From Bdellovibrionales bacterium (lineage in GTDB: Bacteria > Bdellovibrionota > Bdellovibrionia > Bdellovibrionales > UBA1609): a DNA stretch of 64,000 nucleotides. The stretch spans positions 1,736,001-1,800,000 of the forward strand of contig JADJNU010000001.1 in NCBI GenBank assembly GCA_016714165.1, written 5' to 3'. Made by a program: the position numbers and the translations under genes. Positions 33,565-41,893 of this stretch are shown piece by piece; within the stretch, counting starts at the first letter, position 1; every line of letters begins with the position of its first letter. The notes under the pieces were generated by a model that saw only the letters and a program-made list of their open reading frames with translations, did not search any database and had not been told where the DNA came from.

Positions 33565-36162
33565 TCAGCTTTCTGCAAATCCACCAAACTCAAGGTTTAA
33601 ATCGTTCGCCGTGATTTTGAGATGGGTTTCAGGTCTCAATTTGCCAGAAATCAAAAGTTTGGAGAGCACATTCAAAACCTCGGACTGTATCACCCGACGC
33701 AAGGGACGCGCTCCGTAGTGAGGATCAAACCCCTTTCTCGCTAAATACCGAAGTGCGCTAGGGTCAAATTCCAGCTCGATGTGTTTGTCCTTTAGCCTTT
33801 CCTTGACCTCAGAAAGTTGGATTTCAACGATACCGCCCAGTTGTTCTTCCGACAGGCTATTGAAAATAACTATTTCATCTATGCGATTCAGAAACTCAGG
33901 CCTAAAATGAACCCGAAGGGCCTCTTTCGCAGCGTCTTCTCTTTCCTTTGTCGTCAATTTGCTATCCGCGATGAATTGCGATCCAACATTGGAGGTCATA
34001 ATCAAGACCGTGTTGCGAAAATCCACGACCCGACCCTGACCATCCGTCAATCGCCCATCGTCCATAATTTGAAGGAAAACATTAAATACCTCGGGATGAG
34101 CTTTTTCAATCTCATCAAACAAGATGATGCTGTAAGGACGGCGACGCACTTTCTCAGTCAACTGTCCCCCTTCCTCATAGCCAACGTATCCGGGAGGGGC
34201 CCCAATGAGCCGGGATACAGAATGCTTCTCCATGTATTCAGTCATATCAATTCGAACCAATGCCTCTTGAGTATCAAATAGAAATTCAGCTAAGGCCTTG
34301 GCTGTCTCCGTCTTTCCAACCCCTGTTGGCCCAAGAAAGAAAAACGATCCGATGGGTCGATGAGGATCAGAAATCTCGGCCCGAGCCCGCCTGATAGCAT
34401 CCGATACCACGACGAGGGCTTGATCCTGACCCACAACCTTCTGACGCAAAAGACTTTCCATCTGCAGAAGTCTTTCTGAATCAGACTGCAACATCTTGCT
34501 GACTGGAACCCCCGTCCACTTTGACACTACCTCCGCTATTTCTTCAGGTCCGACTTCCTCTTTTAGCATCCTCGTCTCGCTGGAACTTTTGGTCGTGTCC
34601 TCCGCGTAGGTTAAAAGTCGCTTCTCAAGTTCTGGAAGCCGACCGTACTTCAGCTCAGCAGCTCTCTCCAGGTTTCCTTCCCGCTCTGCCCTTTCGACCT
34701 CAACCCTCATTCGCTCTATTTCCTCCTTCGTTCCCTTCAAACCGCCTATTTCACCCTTTTCCTTTTCCCATTGAGACTTGAGCTTCTGCAATTCAGTCGA
34801 TAGACCTCTGAGTTCAGATTCAATATTTGACAGTCTATCCCTCGCCCCCTTCTCCTTCTCCTTCTTTAAAGCCTCCCGTTCAATCTGCAATTGCATCATC
34901 TTTCGCTCTATTTCATCTATTTCTGAGGGAACCGAATTGATTTCGATACTGAGCTTACTTGCGGCTTCATCCATCAGATCGATGGCTTTGTCAGGCAAAA
35001 AACGGCCCGTGATATAGCGATGGGAAAGTTTCACAGCATTCACTATCGCAGCATCTGTGATTCTCACACCATGATGCACTTCGTACTTTTCTTTGAGTCC
35101 ACGCAAGATCGTGATGGCATCTTGAACGCTGGGTTCTGCTACCAACACATTCTGAAACCTTCTTTCAAGGGCCTTATCTTTTTCGATGTATTGTCGATAT
35201 TCATCAAGGGTCGTGGCGCCAATGCACCGAAGCTCCCCACGCGCCAATGCAGGCTTGAGAATCTGTCCGGCATCCATGGCACCGTCCGCCTTTCCGGCTC
35301 CCACTAAAGTGTGAAGTTCGTCGATAAATAGAATAATCTGGCCATTGCTACCAGTCACCTCCTTGACAACGGCTTTCAAGCGATCTTCAAATTCTCCACG
35401 GTACTTGGCTCCCGCAACCAGTGCCCCCAAATCAAGAGACATCAATTTTTTTCCGATCAAAACACTTGGCACGTCCTGATTGATAATCCGCAAGGCGAGC
35501 CCCTCGGCAATGGCCGTCTTACCCACACCTGGCTCACCAATAAGAACTGGATTATTCTTCGTCCGCCGTGAAAGCACTTGCACCACCCGACGAATCTCTT
35601 CATCCCGCCCAACGACCGGATCCAGCTTTCCGGCCTCAGCGAGCTCAGTGAGGTCCCGCGCATATTTCCTTAAAACGTCAAATTTAGTCTCCGGTGAATC
35701 ATCTGTTACACGCTGACTTCCTCGACTCATCTTTAATGCCTCCATAAATTGTTTGGCATCAACGCCAAACTTCCTCAATACATCTTTCAGAATCTGATTC
35801 CCCGACTTTAATGCAGCCAACATAAAGTGTTCGGTTGAGATGAAATCATCATTCATCCCCTTGGCCTCAGACTCAGCAGACTTAAATATTTTCACCAACT
35901 CCGAACTTGCTTGAACTCGCAAGTTCTCTCCCGACACCTTTGGGAGGCGGTCTATTTGCGCCCCGACCTCACGAACCAAAGGATCTAATTTTAGCTTCAT
36001 TCCGTCCGTTAAGACCCGCGGAACGATCCCATCCGCCTGAGAGAGGATAGCCTTTAGTAAGTGCCAGGGCTCCACCGAAGGATTCTGGTTGGATTCGGCA
36101 AGCTCAGCCGCGTCCTGCATCGCCTGCTGGCTCATATTTGTCATTTTTTCGATATCGCCCAC
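33565..36162 (-). CDS. clpB: ATP-dependent disaggregase ClpB
   Basis: An 865-residue Hsp100 protein. An N-terminal Clp repeat domain is followed by AAA-1 with Walker A GEPGVGKTAIAE and Walker B ILFIDELHTL. The long coiled-coil middle domain (about 400-520, Glu/Lys-rich) is present, so this is ClpB, not ClpA or ClpC. AAA-2 has GPTGVGKTETAKALAE and the C-terminal sensor GARPLRRVIQ. It rescues aggregated proteins with DnaK. The start GTG at 36162 follows an AGGGGTG site. The coding region is divergent from the small Cys-rich gene. Confidence 0.97.
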   Translation of the reverse strand: MGDIEKMTNMSQQAMQDAAELAESNQNPSVEPWHLLKAILSQADGIVPRVLTDGMKLKLDPLVREVGAQIDRLPKVSGENLRVQASSELVKIFKSAESEAKGMNDDFISTEHFMLAALKSGNQILKDVLRKFGVDAKQFMEALKMSRGSQRVTDDSPETKFDVLRKYARDLTELAEAGKLDPVVGRDEEIRRVVQVLSRRTKNNPVLIGEPGVGKTAIAEGLALRIINQDVPSVLIGKKLMSLDLGALVAGAKYRGEFEDRLKAVVKEVTGSNGQIILFIDELHTLVGAGKADGAMDAGQILKPALARGELRCIGATTLDEYRQYIEKDKALERRFQNVLVAEPSVQDAITILRGLKEKYEVHHGVRITDAAIVNAVKLSHRYITGRFLPDKAIDLMDEAASKLSIEINSVPSEIDEIERKMMQLQIEREALKKEKEKGARDRLSNIESELRGLSTELQKLKSQWEKEKGEIGGLKGTKEEIERMRVEVERAEREGNLERAAELKYGRLPELEKRLLTYAEDTTKSSSETRMLKEEVGPEEIAEVVSKWTGVPVSKMLQSDSERLLQMESLLRQKVVGQDQALVVVSDAIRRARAEISDPHRPIGSFFFLGPTGVGKTETAKALAEFLFDTQEALVRIDMTEYMEKHSVSRLIGAPPGYVGYEEGGQLTEKVRRRPYSIILFDEIEKAHPEVFNVFLQIMDDGRLTDGQGRVVDFRNTVLIMTSNVGSQFIADSKLTTKEREDAAKEALRVHFRPEFLNRIDEIVIFNSLSEEQLGGIVEIQLSEVKERLKDKHIELEFDPSALRYLARKGFDPHYGARPLRRVIQSEVLNVLSKLLISGKLRPETHLKITANDLNLEFGGFAES

Positions 36163-36253
36163 GTTTCACCCCTTTTTTGATTACAACAACCCCACCGCGA
36201 GACTAGACTAGCACCACCCACCAAAAAATGTGCGTTGAAAAGGAGATTTGTCA

Positions 36254-36502
36254 ATGTCTGGCCTAATTGCAAGTCGGCGTGTCCACCCCGGTCGCAAATC
36301 AATTATATTAGACCCCGTCAATCCAACGGAGTTTCGATCACTCAATTTTACCTATTGCTGCGAGCAGTGTGTTCACCTAGACGGTGACGAAAATATCTGC
36401 ACCTTTGGGCATGATTTCAATATCCACAGCCGCAATGCTCAGCTTCGGTCCTATGAATTATCCGGTAAAATGGCCTTCTGTCGATTTCTTGAGATTGATT
36501 AG
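36254..36502 (+). CDS. Small Cys-rich protein of unknown function
   Basis: An 82-residue protein with a strong AAAAGGAG site ahead of its ATG at 36254. Five cysteines, CCEQC at about 35-39, one at about 49 in ENICTFGH, and one near the end (AFCRFLEI), with nearby His, suggest a small zinc or Fe-S site. There is no signal peptide or membrane segment. I recognise no family. It stands alone between clpB (divergent) and fliC, with about 600 bases to the latter. Confidence 0.68.
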   Translation: MSGLIASRRVHPGRKSIILDPVNPTEFRSLNFTYCCEQCVHLDGDENICTFGHDFNIHSRNAQLRSYELSGKMAFCRFLEID

Positions 36503-36890
36503 ACACTAATTGAGTATGTGTTGTGTGTGCATTCATTTTTATTCGTCACGAGGAGACATCCTACTCAAAGGTCGTGAGAACACTCGATTTCAATAGGGAG
36601 TACTTCTCAAAATCCGTTGGAGTTATCACGCAAACATTTTTTTCACGATGACTCTTATCACCCCAGCCACTGCCTATCTGACGCTCCGAAAGGCTTGTCC
36701 AGAGCCTATTTTGAGCTTGCCTTTAGATCTGTTTTCACCGCTTAAGTCTTAGGACCTCGATCATTCAAAAGCCCAATCTTAGTTGCAGCATCTCGAAAAT
36801 AGTCTCTCGTCCTGTCAAGAATCCGATATCAGTCCCGAATAGCTACGCAGTGGAAGGGGTGATGCTTTTTGGTCGCCCTTGTGTTTAAGG

Positions 36891-37103
36891 GGTTAACGGA
36901 TTAACCAGGGAACACTGGTCGCGTTCTCTTGATATGTGAATTCGAAAGGAGGTCCATCAAGGATGAAATGAAGTACAAGGAAAACTTATAGACAATAAGT
37001 TTATTGGTACAATACCAAACCCCAAGGCTAGGAAGCCGAACCCCTTAAAAAGGGGAAATTCAACAAGGAGGAAATTAATGAAATTAAATGGAGGATAGTT
37101 AAA
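36891..37103 (+). promoter_or_regulatory. Structured leader upstream of flagellin gene
   Basis: The 600 bases upstream of fliC carry no gene of normal size. The last 210 hold a run of short hairpins: GGTTAA/TTAACC at 36891-36906, AAACTTAT/ATAAGTTT at about 36983-37003, TTGGTA/TACCAA at 37004-37018, GGCT/AGCC at 37026-37037 and CCCCTT/AAGGGG at 37041-37055. Two ribosome-binding sites precede tiny frames: AAAGGAGGT before an ATG-AAA-TGA at about 36963, and AAGGAGG before ATG at 37078. This looks like an extended 5' leader that controls stability or translation of flagellin mRNA. No clear FliA (GCCGATAA) promoter was found. Confidence 0.5.
37078..37098 (+). CDS. Six-codon leader peptide just before fliC
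   Basis: An AAGGAGG site lies 7 bases before ATG AAA TTA AAT GGA GGA TAG (peptide MKLNGG). The GGAGG that would serve fliC is inside the last codons of this mini frame, and the fliC ATG follows its stop by 5 bases. A ribosome translating the peptide would pass over, or re-initiate at, the fliC site. No test of translation is possible from sequence alone. Confidence 0.35.
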   Translation: MKLNGG

Positions 37104-37937
37104 ATGGGATTTCGTGTTTCAACAAATATTGCGGCGATCAACGCCCAAAGGAATTTACTGAATAGTCAAATGCACATTAACGACAGCATGAACAAACTGG
37201 CTTCGGGGAGCCGAATCAATAAAGCAGCGGACGATGCCGCTGGTTTGGCCATTTCCGAAAACATAAAGGCTCAGGTAAGGTCGGCCCGCCAAGCAAATCG
37301 CAACGCAAATGATGGTATTTCAATGGTCCAAACGGCTGAGGGAGGCCTCAATGAGATTGGAAACATCATTGTTCGCCTTCGGGAATTGGGGATCCAAGCG
37401 GCATCCGACACGGTAGGGGACACTGAAAGGTCCTTCATTGACAAGGAAGTTCAGCAGCTCAAAAGTGAGGTTCAAAGGATCGCTTCGGTGACCACATGGG
37501 GTACGACCAAGCTTTTAGATGGTACAACGCCCACTTTTGACTACCAAGTTGGACTTTACAATGACGATTTTGAAGATCGCATTTCCTTCAGCTCTGAAGA
37601 AAATGTGGCCACTCTCGATGCGCTTGGCCTTGCTGGTTTGGACTACAACACCAAAGCAGGAGCTCAAGAATCCCTTGGACTTCTCGATAGTTCTCAAACT
37701 AGCGTGAACGGAATGCGCGCAAACCTTGGCGCTCTGCAAAATCGATTGCTATCAACGGTCCAAAATCTCCTTGTAGCTGAGGAAAACATGTCGGCTGCCA
37801 ACAGTCGCATCAGAGATACAGATGTTGCTGAAGCCTCATCGGAGATGACCAGAAACGGCATCCTTCTTCAAGCTGCGACAGCGACCCTCGCTCAAGCAAA
37901 CCAAGTCAATTCCACCGCTCTGAAATTGATTGGTTAA
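37104..37937 (+). CDS. fliC: Flagellin
   Basis: A 277-residue short flagellin. The N-terminal D0/D1 segment (MGFRVSTNIAAINAQRNLLNSQ, LASGSRINKAADDAAGLAISE, NDGISMVQTAEGGLNEI) and the C-terminal D1/D0 segment (RANLGALQNRL, NMSAANSRIRDTDVAEASSEM, LAQANQVNSTALKLIG) are complete. The central variable D2/D3 part is minimal, as in Bdellovibrio flagellins. It polymerises into the filament after export by the flagellar type III system. No other flagellar gene is next to it. A strong terminator follows. Confidence 0.96.
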   Translation: MGFRVSTNIAAINAQRNLLNSQMHINDSMNKLASGSRINKAADDAAGLAISENIKAQVRSARQANRNANDGISMVQTAEGGLNEIGNIIVRLRELGIQAASDTVGDTERSFIDKEVQQLKSEVQRIASVTTWGTTKLLDGTTPTFDYQVGLYNDDFEDRISFSSEENVATLDALGLAGLDYNTKAGAQESLGLLDSSQTSVNGMRANLGALQNRLLSTVQNLLVAEENMSAANSRIRDTDVAEASSEMTRNGILLQAATATLAQANQVNSTALKLIG

Positions 37938-37969
37938 TCAGACTCATTGGCAATAATCAAAAGACCAGT

Positions 37970-38002
37970 TGTCCCGGGCCTCCGTGCTCGGGACATTTTT
38001 TT
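37970..38002 (+). terminator. Intrinsic terminator after fliC
   Basis: Arms TGTCCCG (37970-37976) and CGGGACA (37989-37995) pair around a 12-base loop and are followed by seven T (37996-38002). This is a classic rho-independent terminator, 33 bases after the fliC stop. Confidence 0.88.
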
Positions 38003-38004
38003 GT

Positions 38005-38043
38005 GGCAATAAAAAAAAGGGCTAGGCAAGCCTTTTAATTGCC
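38005..38043 (+). other. Second hairpin downstream of the fliC terminator
   Basis: The outer arms GGCAAT (38005-38010) and ATTGCC (38038-38043) enclose AAAAGGGCT and AGCCTTTT, giving a long stem with a one-base bulge. It starts only 2 bases after the T-run of the terminator. It may be a back-up terminator or a stable RNA structure; no T-run follows it. Confidence 0.55.
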
Positions 38044-38128
38044 AGTACCATTTCGATAGCGACGGAATTGGAGATCAGCCCCGGTGGTTGATCATGTTTG
38101 AATAAATGGGAACGATGGGGGTTATCTC

Positions 38129-38664
38129 ATGGCCAAAAAGAAAAAAGCGACAAAGAAATCAGTAACGAAAAAGGCAACAAAAAAAGCCACAAAGAAAGCA
38201 ACTGCTAAGAAAGCCACGAAAAAAGCGACGGTTAAAACAACCACAAAAACTGCAACTAAAAAGGCAGCAACAAAAAAAGCCACAAAGAAGGCAACTGCTA
38301 AGAAAGCCACGAAAAAAGCGACGGTTAAAACAACCACAAAAACTGCAACTAAAAAGGCAGCAACAAAAAAAGCGGCGGTAAGCAAACCTTCCGCAGCGAA
38401 AGTCATCAAACCAAAAAGCGCAAAGCCAAAGGCACCCAGCATTCACGACATTGCTAGTTCTCCAGCAAATGCTCCTGCAGGGACCAATCCCTTTCGCGGA
38501 CCGACAGGCGATAAATCACCAGGTTCAAAAACAGAATTTGAATCGATGGAGGGAGACTTTAATCCCAAGGAAGATTTTGCTGAGATGACGTAAGTAATTT
38601 TGACGATATCGACGATGATGACGATGATGAAGAACTGGAAGGCGACGACGAAGGTTATTTCTAA
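38129..38664 (+). CDS. Lys/Ala/Thr-repeat histone-H1-like protein, acidic tail after a frameshift
   Basis: The main frame (38129-38593, 154 residues) begins MAKKKKATKK and is made of KATKK- and TTTKTATKK-type repeats for about 90 residues. An Ala/Pro-rich hinge (KSAKPKAPSIHDIASSP) and a more mixed part ending EDFAEMT follow. Such Lys-Ala-Thr repeats resemble histone H1 and chlamydial Hc-type nucleoid proteins, so DNA binding in the nucleoid is likely. One base later, another frame reads SNFDDIDDDD, then a Glu/Asp-rich end EELEGDDEGYF and a stop at 38664. A single missing base at about 38591-38596 would add this acidic tail. A basic body with an acidic tail would be notable. A ribosome-binding-like GGGGG precedes the start. 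Confidence 0.75.
38174..38372 (+). repeat. 93-base tandem repeat inside the H1-like gene
   Basis: Two nearly identical 93-base copies (38174-38266 and 38267-38359) are followed by the start of a third. In the part compared, the copies differ by one base (AAAGCAACT against AAGGCAACT). The unit is 31 codons, so copy-number change keeps the frame. Recent duplication is indicated by the near identity. Confidence 0.88.
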
Positions 38665-38721
38665 CCTAGAAATAACTCTCTCCTAGGTAAGAGACTAGCT
38701 AAATAAATCAGTCAGAAAAAC

Positions 38722-38752
38722 AAAAAAGCGAGTTATTAAAACTCGCTTTTTT
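38722..38752. terminator. Bidirectional terminator between H1-like gene and sigma-54 activator
   Basis: Arms AAAAAAGCGAGTT (38722-38734) and AACTCGCTTTTTT (38740-38752) pair around a 5-base loop. A-run and T-run flanks make it a terminator in both directions, for the plus-strand H1-like gene and the convergent minus-strand activator gene. Confidence 0.9.
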
Positions 38753-38802
38753 TATGGCTTTTTTGCTTTATACAAAAAAAAGCACATCTGTTGTTTATGA
38801 TA

Positions 38803-39870
38803 CTAGAATTTTGGCGTGGGTATCATCGGCTTTGTATGAACAGCATACCGATCAAATTCACCATATTCATGCAACTTATTGTAGAGAGTCTTGATGGTAA
38901 TCCCCAAAGCGTTCGCTGCCTGAGTCTTATTTCCATCAAAATAGTTAAGAGCCTTCAAAATATACCGCTTTTCCAATTCATGGAGAGTCATTGTTGGATC
39001 GTAGTCATCAATGATAATTTTATGGTCTGGATTGCGGACATTTTCCGGAAGATCGCCCGGCATAATGATATGACCTTCCGCCAAAATCTGCAATCTCTCG
39101 CACACGTTCTGAAGCTCACGAATATTACCCGGCCAATCGTAGCGCATCAAAATTTTAATGGCATCTTCGCTCATCTGACGACCACGATTGAGATATCCGT
39201 GAGGACTTTTCGCAAGAAAATACTCCACCAAAAATGGAATATCCTCTTTCCTTCGGCGCAAAGGTGGAGAATGTAACATGATCGTGTTGATACGATAAAA
39301 GAGGTCCTCGCGAAAATTTCCACGCATGACTTCCTTATCCAATTCCTTGTTGGTGGCACTCACCAAACGAATGTCCACTCGAATTGGTTCCTTACCACCC
39401 ACTCGATAAATCTCACCTTCTTGAAGGAAGCGCAAAAGCTTGGCCTGAATCCCCGGACTCAACTCACCTATTTCATCCAAAAAAAGTGTTCCACCATTGG
39501 CCACTTCGGCGAGTCCAATTTTTCGCGTGTAGGCTCCCGTAAACGCGCCCTTTTCATGGCCAAAAAGCTCACTCTCTAAAAGAGTTTCACGTAAGGCTCC
39601 ACAGTTAATTGCAACAAAGGGTTTATTTTTACGAAGACTTTTTTCGTGGAGAGCGTGAGCAATCAGCTCCTTGCCCGTGCCACTTTCTCCGAGGACAAGA
39701 ACTGTCGCATTAGATGGAGCCACCCTCTCCACCATGCGAATGAGATGGCGCATGACTTCTGATTTGTAAACGATTCGCTTGTCTTCTATAATTTTATTTG
39801 GAGTTTTAACGCCGGGTAAAACCTGGTTATCGCTGGGAGGAAGAAATGACGAACTATCAATTCCTGACAT
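38803..39870 (-). CDS. Sigma-54-dependent transcriptional activator without a sensor domain
   Basis: A 355-residue activator. Only about 30 residues precede the AAA+ domain, so there is no receiver, GAF or PAS domain. The AAA+ part is complete: Walker A LGESGTGKELIAHALH, the loop GAFTGAYTRKIG that contacts sigma-54, LFLDEIGELSPG, and the arginine-finger region FREDLFYRI. The C-terminal Fis-type helix-turn-helix is NKTQAANALGITIKTLYNKLHEYG. Proteins of this plan (PspF-like) are controlled by partner proteins or by level. Targets are unknown; flagellar genes are plausible from the nearby fliC, but that is inference. Confidence 0.88.
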   Translation of the reverse strand: MSGIDSSSFLPPSDNQVLPGVKTPNKIIEDKRIVYKSEVMRHLIRMVERVAPSNATVLVLGESGTGKELIAHALHEKSLRKNKPFVAINCGALRETLLESELFGHEKGAFTGAYTRKIGLAEVANGGTLFLDEIGELSPGIQAKLLRFLQEGEIYRVGGKEPIRVDIRLVSATNKELDKEVMRGNFREDLFYRINTIMLHSPPLRRRKEDIPFLVEYFLAKSPHGYLNRGRQMSEDAIKILMRYDWPGNIRELQNVCERLQILAEGHIIMPGDLPENVRNPDHKIIIDDYDPTMTLHELEKRYILKALNYFDGNKTQAANALGITIKTLYNKLHEYGEFDRYAVHTKPMIPTPKF

Positions 39871-40008
39871 ACGTACAGCCCCTTGGTTTACTTATTTGAT
39901 GGAACTACTTCTACTCGCCTACGCGAAAACTTACTCGCTTATTTCATTGTCACGTAGCGTATAACACAGCGTGTTCTAACAAACGGCGCTTTCTCATGCA
40001 AGTTATTT

Positions 40009-40036
40009 TTGCAATGCATCATGAATTAATTATAAC
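40009..40036 (+). promoter_or_regulatory. Putative promoter of the tyrosine recombinase gene
   Basis: TTGCAA (40009-40014) and TATAAC (40031-40036) are separated by 16 bases, four and five of six matches to consensus. It lies 26 bases before the GTG start. The 190-base divergent gap also contains an AT-rich stretch that could serve the activator gene on the other strand. Confidence 0.45.
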
Positions 40037-40062
40037 TAAATGAAAGGATTGGGTTTTTTGAA

Positions 40063-41043
40063 GTGAGTAAAGTGGTCATTTTACCAATTTATACGGCCCA
40101 TTTCCTAAAAAATCTTCATTTCATAGAAAATTCCTCCCTACTAACCATCAAATCATACGCACTCGACCTTTTTCAGGCCTACGGTGCTCTGGGGGTTCCT
40201 CACTACATCTGGAATATTGAGAAAAAACAATTTGATACGCGCCAAACTGCCGAGCCATCCTTGAAAAATGTCGGCTCCACAGAGGATCAAATACTGCGAG
40301 CTTCCATCAATGCGCAAGGCCAGTGGTCTCATTTGTCTCCGGCAAGTCGACAGAGAAAAAGTGCCACACTAAAGAGCTTTCTGAGATTTCTCTTTCGCGA
40401 AAACCTGACAACTCGTGACCTTTCCTCACAGATCGCTCTTCCGAGGATACCAAGAAAGATTCCCCATTTTATCTCCGTGGATGAGGTTATCACCGTGATC
40501 AAAGCAACTGCCACAGCTGACGAGAAGAAATCCGGGCCGGGCCTGACTCCATCTTCCAAAGTTCAGTCCCATCAAACAAGGACTCTCATCCTCCTTTTGT
40601 ATGGCGGGGGGCTCAGGATTAGCGAAGCCTATCATCTTACCTGGTCAAACGTAAAGGTCGATCAAGGGACACTTCTGATCGCAGGTAAAGGGGGACGGGA
40701 AAGACAAGTGGCTATTCCCCGAATTGTAATGGAGGAGCTGAAGTCTCTCCCGCGCCTGGGAAAATACGTTTTTGGCGCAACTCCTCTTAGCACTCGCAAG
40801 GCTTACTCCCTTGTCAAAAAGGCCGGGATGAACGCAGGACTCATAAAAAGCCTAAATCCCCACGCCCTGAGACACAGTTATGCCACTCACCTGCTCAACG
40901 GCGGCATGGATATCCGAATTCTCCAGGACCTTCTGGGTCACCAATCGCTGAATACCACCGAAAAATATCTCCATGTTAGTCTGGAACAATTGGCCAGAAC
41001 AATGGAAGCTCATCATCCTTTCGGTGAGGACCCAGAAGTTTAG
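40063..41043 (+). CDS. XerC/XerD-like tyrosine recombinase
   Basis: A 326-residue integrase-fold recombinase starting at GTG 40063. All six catalytic residues are present: R185 (GGLRISE), K209 (AGKGGRERQV), H267 and R270 (HALRHSYATHLLNGG), H293 (LGHQSLNTT) and Y302 (KYLHVS). The order matches XerC/D, which resolve chromosome dimers at dif. The N-terminal SAM-like domain has an insert of about 35 residues at 48-85 compared with ordinary XerC/D. It could be a chromosomal Xer protein or an orphan integrase. No att site or other mobile gene is seen nearby. Confidence 0.85.
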   Translation: MSKVVILPIYTAHFLKNLHFIENSSLLTIKSYALDLFQAYGALGVPHYIWNIEKKQFDTRQTAEPSLKNVGSTEDQILRASINAQGQWSHLSPASRQRKSATLKSFLRFLFRENLTTRDLSSQIALPRIPRKIPHFISVDEVITVIKATATADEKKSGPGLTPSSKVQSHQTRTLILLLYGGGLRISEAYHLTWSNVKVDQGTLLIAGKGGRERQVAIPRIVMEELKSLPRLGKYVFGATPLSTRKAYSLVKKAGMNAGLIKSLNPHALRHSYATHLLNGGMDIRILQDLLGHQSLNTTEKYLHVSLEQLARTMEAHHPFGEDPEV

Positions 41044-41120
41044 AATAGAAGAGTGGAAATGAGCAGCTCAATAGCCGAGTCGAGGCCTTGAGTTCAAGCA
41101 TTGAGCGCGCTCAAAAAATG

Positions 41121-41147
41121 CAAAGAGCTCAAAGAACTCAAAGAGTT
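41121..41147. repeat. Three 9-base CAAAGANCT repeats
   Basis: CAAAGAGCT, CAAAGAACT and CAAAGAGTT stand in tandem in the gap between the recombinase and the HAD gene. An open frame continues through the region, but no family homology lies before 41196, so I treat it as noncoding. Confidence 0.6.
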
Positions 41148-41195
41148 GACAAAACACTCAACTCCATCTATGATAAGACAGACAAGGAACCCAAA

Positions 41196-41744
41196 ATGAA
41201 GAAAAGAGCTGTATTTTTTGACCGTGATGGCACTCTTATCGTTGATAAATTATACTTGAATGATCCAGAACAAATTGAGTACCTACCAAAAGTTTTCGAT
41301 AGCCTCAGAAAACTAAGAGACGCTGGATACGTTTTTTTTGTTGCAACTAATCAGAGCGGAGTTGCACGAGGCATTGTACAGATCGAAAAATTAAGAGAAA
41401 TTCATCGCGTGATGCGGGCCGATTTCTCCCGGGAGGGAATTGATTTTCTCTCTTTTCATGATGCGCCCTACATGACTGACACTGACCACTTCATGAGAAA
41501 ACCGAATCCGGGGATGCTTCTTGAAGGGGCAAGCTTCTACAATATTGATCTCGCGAGAAGTTGGATGGTTGGAGATCGCATGACCGACGTCGAAGCCGGT
41601 CATCGTGCGGGAACTCGATCTATTTTGCTTGGTGGCCTGGAGTCTCCATCTGAATCAGCTTATTCTCACCCTGAGGCTCATGTCTTCTCACTCTCTTGTG
41701 TTGCCGATGCCATTTTGAGGCATTCTTCGGGGAAACCTGCCTAG
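41196..41744 (+). CDS. HAD phosphatase of the GmhB/HisB type
   Basis: A 182-residue phosphatase starting MKKRAVFFDRDGTLIVDKLYLND at ATG 41196. The HAD motifs are DRDGT (nucleophile Asp and acid Asp), VATNQSGVARG (motif II), a Lys in RKPNPGML (motif III) and VGDRMTDVEAG (motif IV). This matches D-glycero-D-manno-heptose 1,7-bisphosphate phosphatase, used for lipopolysaccharide core heptose. The zinc-binding Cys/His loop of E. coli GmhB (CPH...CDC) is absent; here the segment reads FHDAPYMTDTDHFM. Substrate is thus uncertain. The open frame reaches back to 41088, but the homologous start has an AAGGAAC site. Confidence 0.82.
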   Translation: MKKRAVFFDRDGTLIVDKLYLNDPEQIEYLPKVFDSLRKLRDAGYVFFVATNQSGVARGIVQIEKLREIHRVMRADFSREGIDFLSFHDAPYMTDTDHFMRKPNPGMLLEGASFYNIDLARSWMVGDRMTDVEAGHRAGTRSILLGGLESPSESAYSHPEAHVFSLSCVADAILRHSSGKPA

Positions 41745-41893
41745 GGCGAAGAAGACCCTCCCTTCTTTTCTGATAATGTAAAAATAAATTCATGAAATGA
41801 TTCATTCAGGGAACCCCATTTTAGTCCTCGACCAAATAGTCCGAATATCAGAGGTAGCCGCGCTTTAATGTTAAGATTTTCGAGGGAGGCCAC

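Noticed and set aside
36800..36830. A FliA-type -10 box (TCCGATAT) upstream of fliC
   Set aside because: Six of eight bases match, but no TAAA-type -35 lies at the right spacing, so a promoter cannot be supported.
38122..38446. Minus-strand frames of Val/Ala/Phe repeats opposite the H1-like gene
   Set aside because: They are the complement of the KATK repeat; hydrophobicity results from the base pattern alone.
40063..41043. Tyrosine recombinase as part of a prophage or integrative element
   Set aside because: No phage, conjugation or att-like sequence is nearby, and base composition does not change around it.
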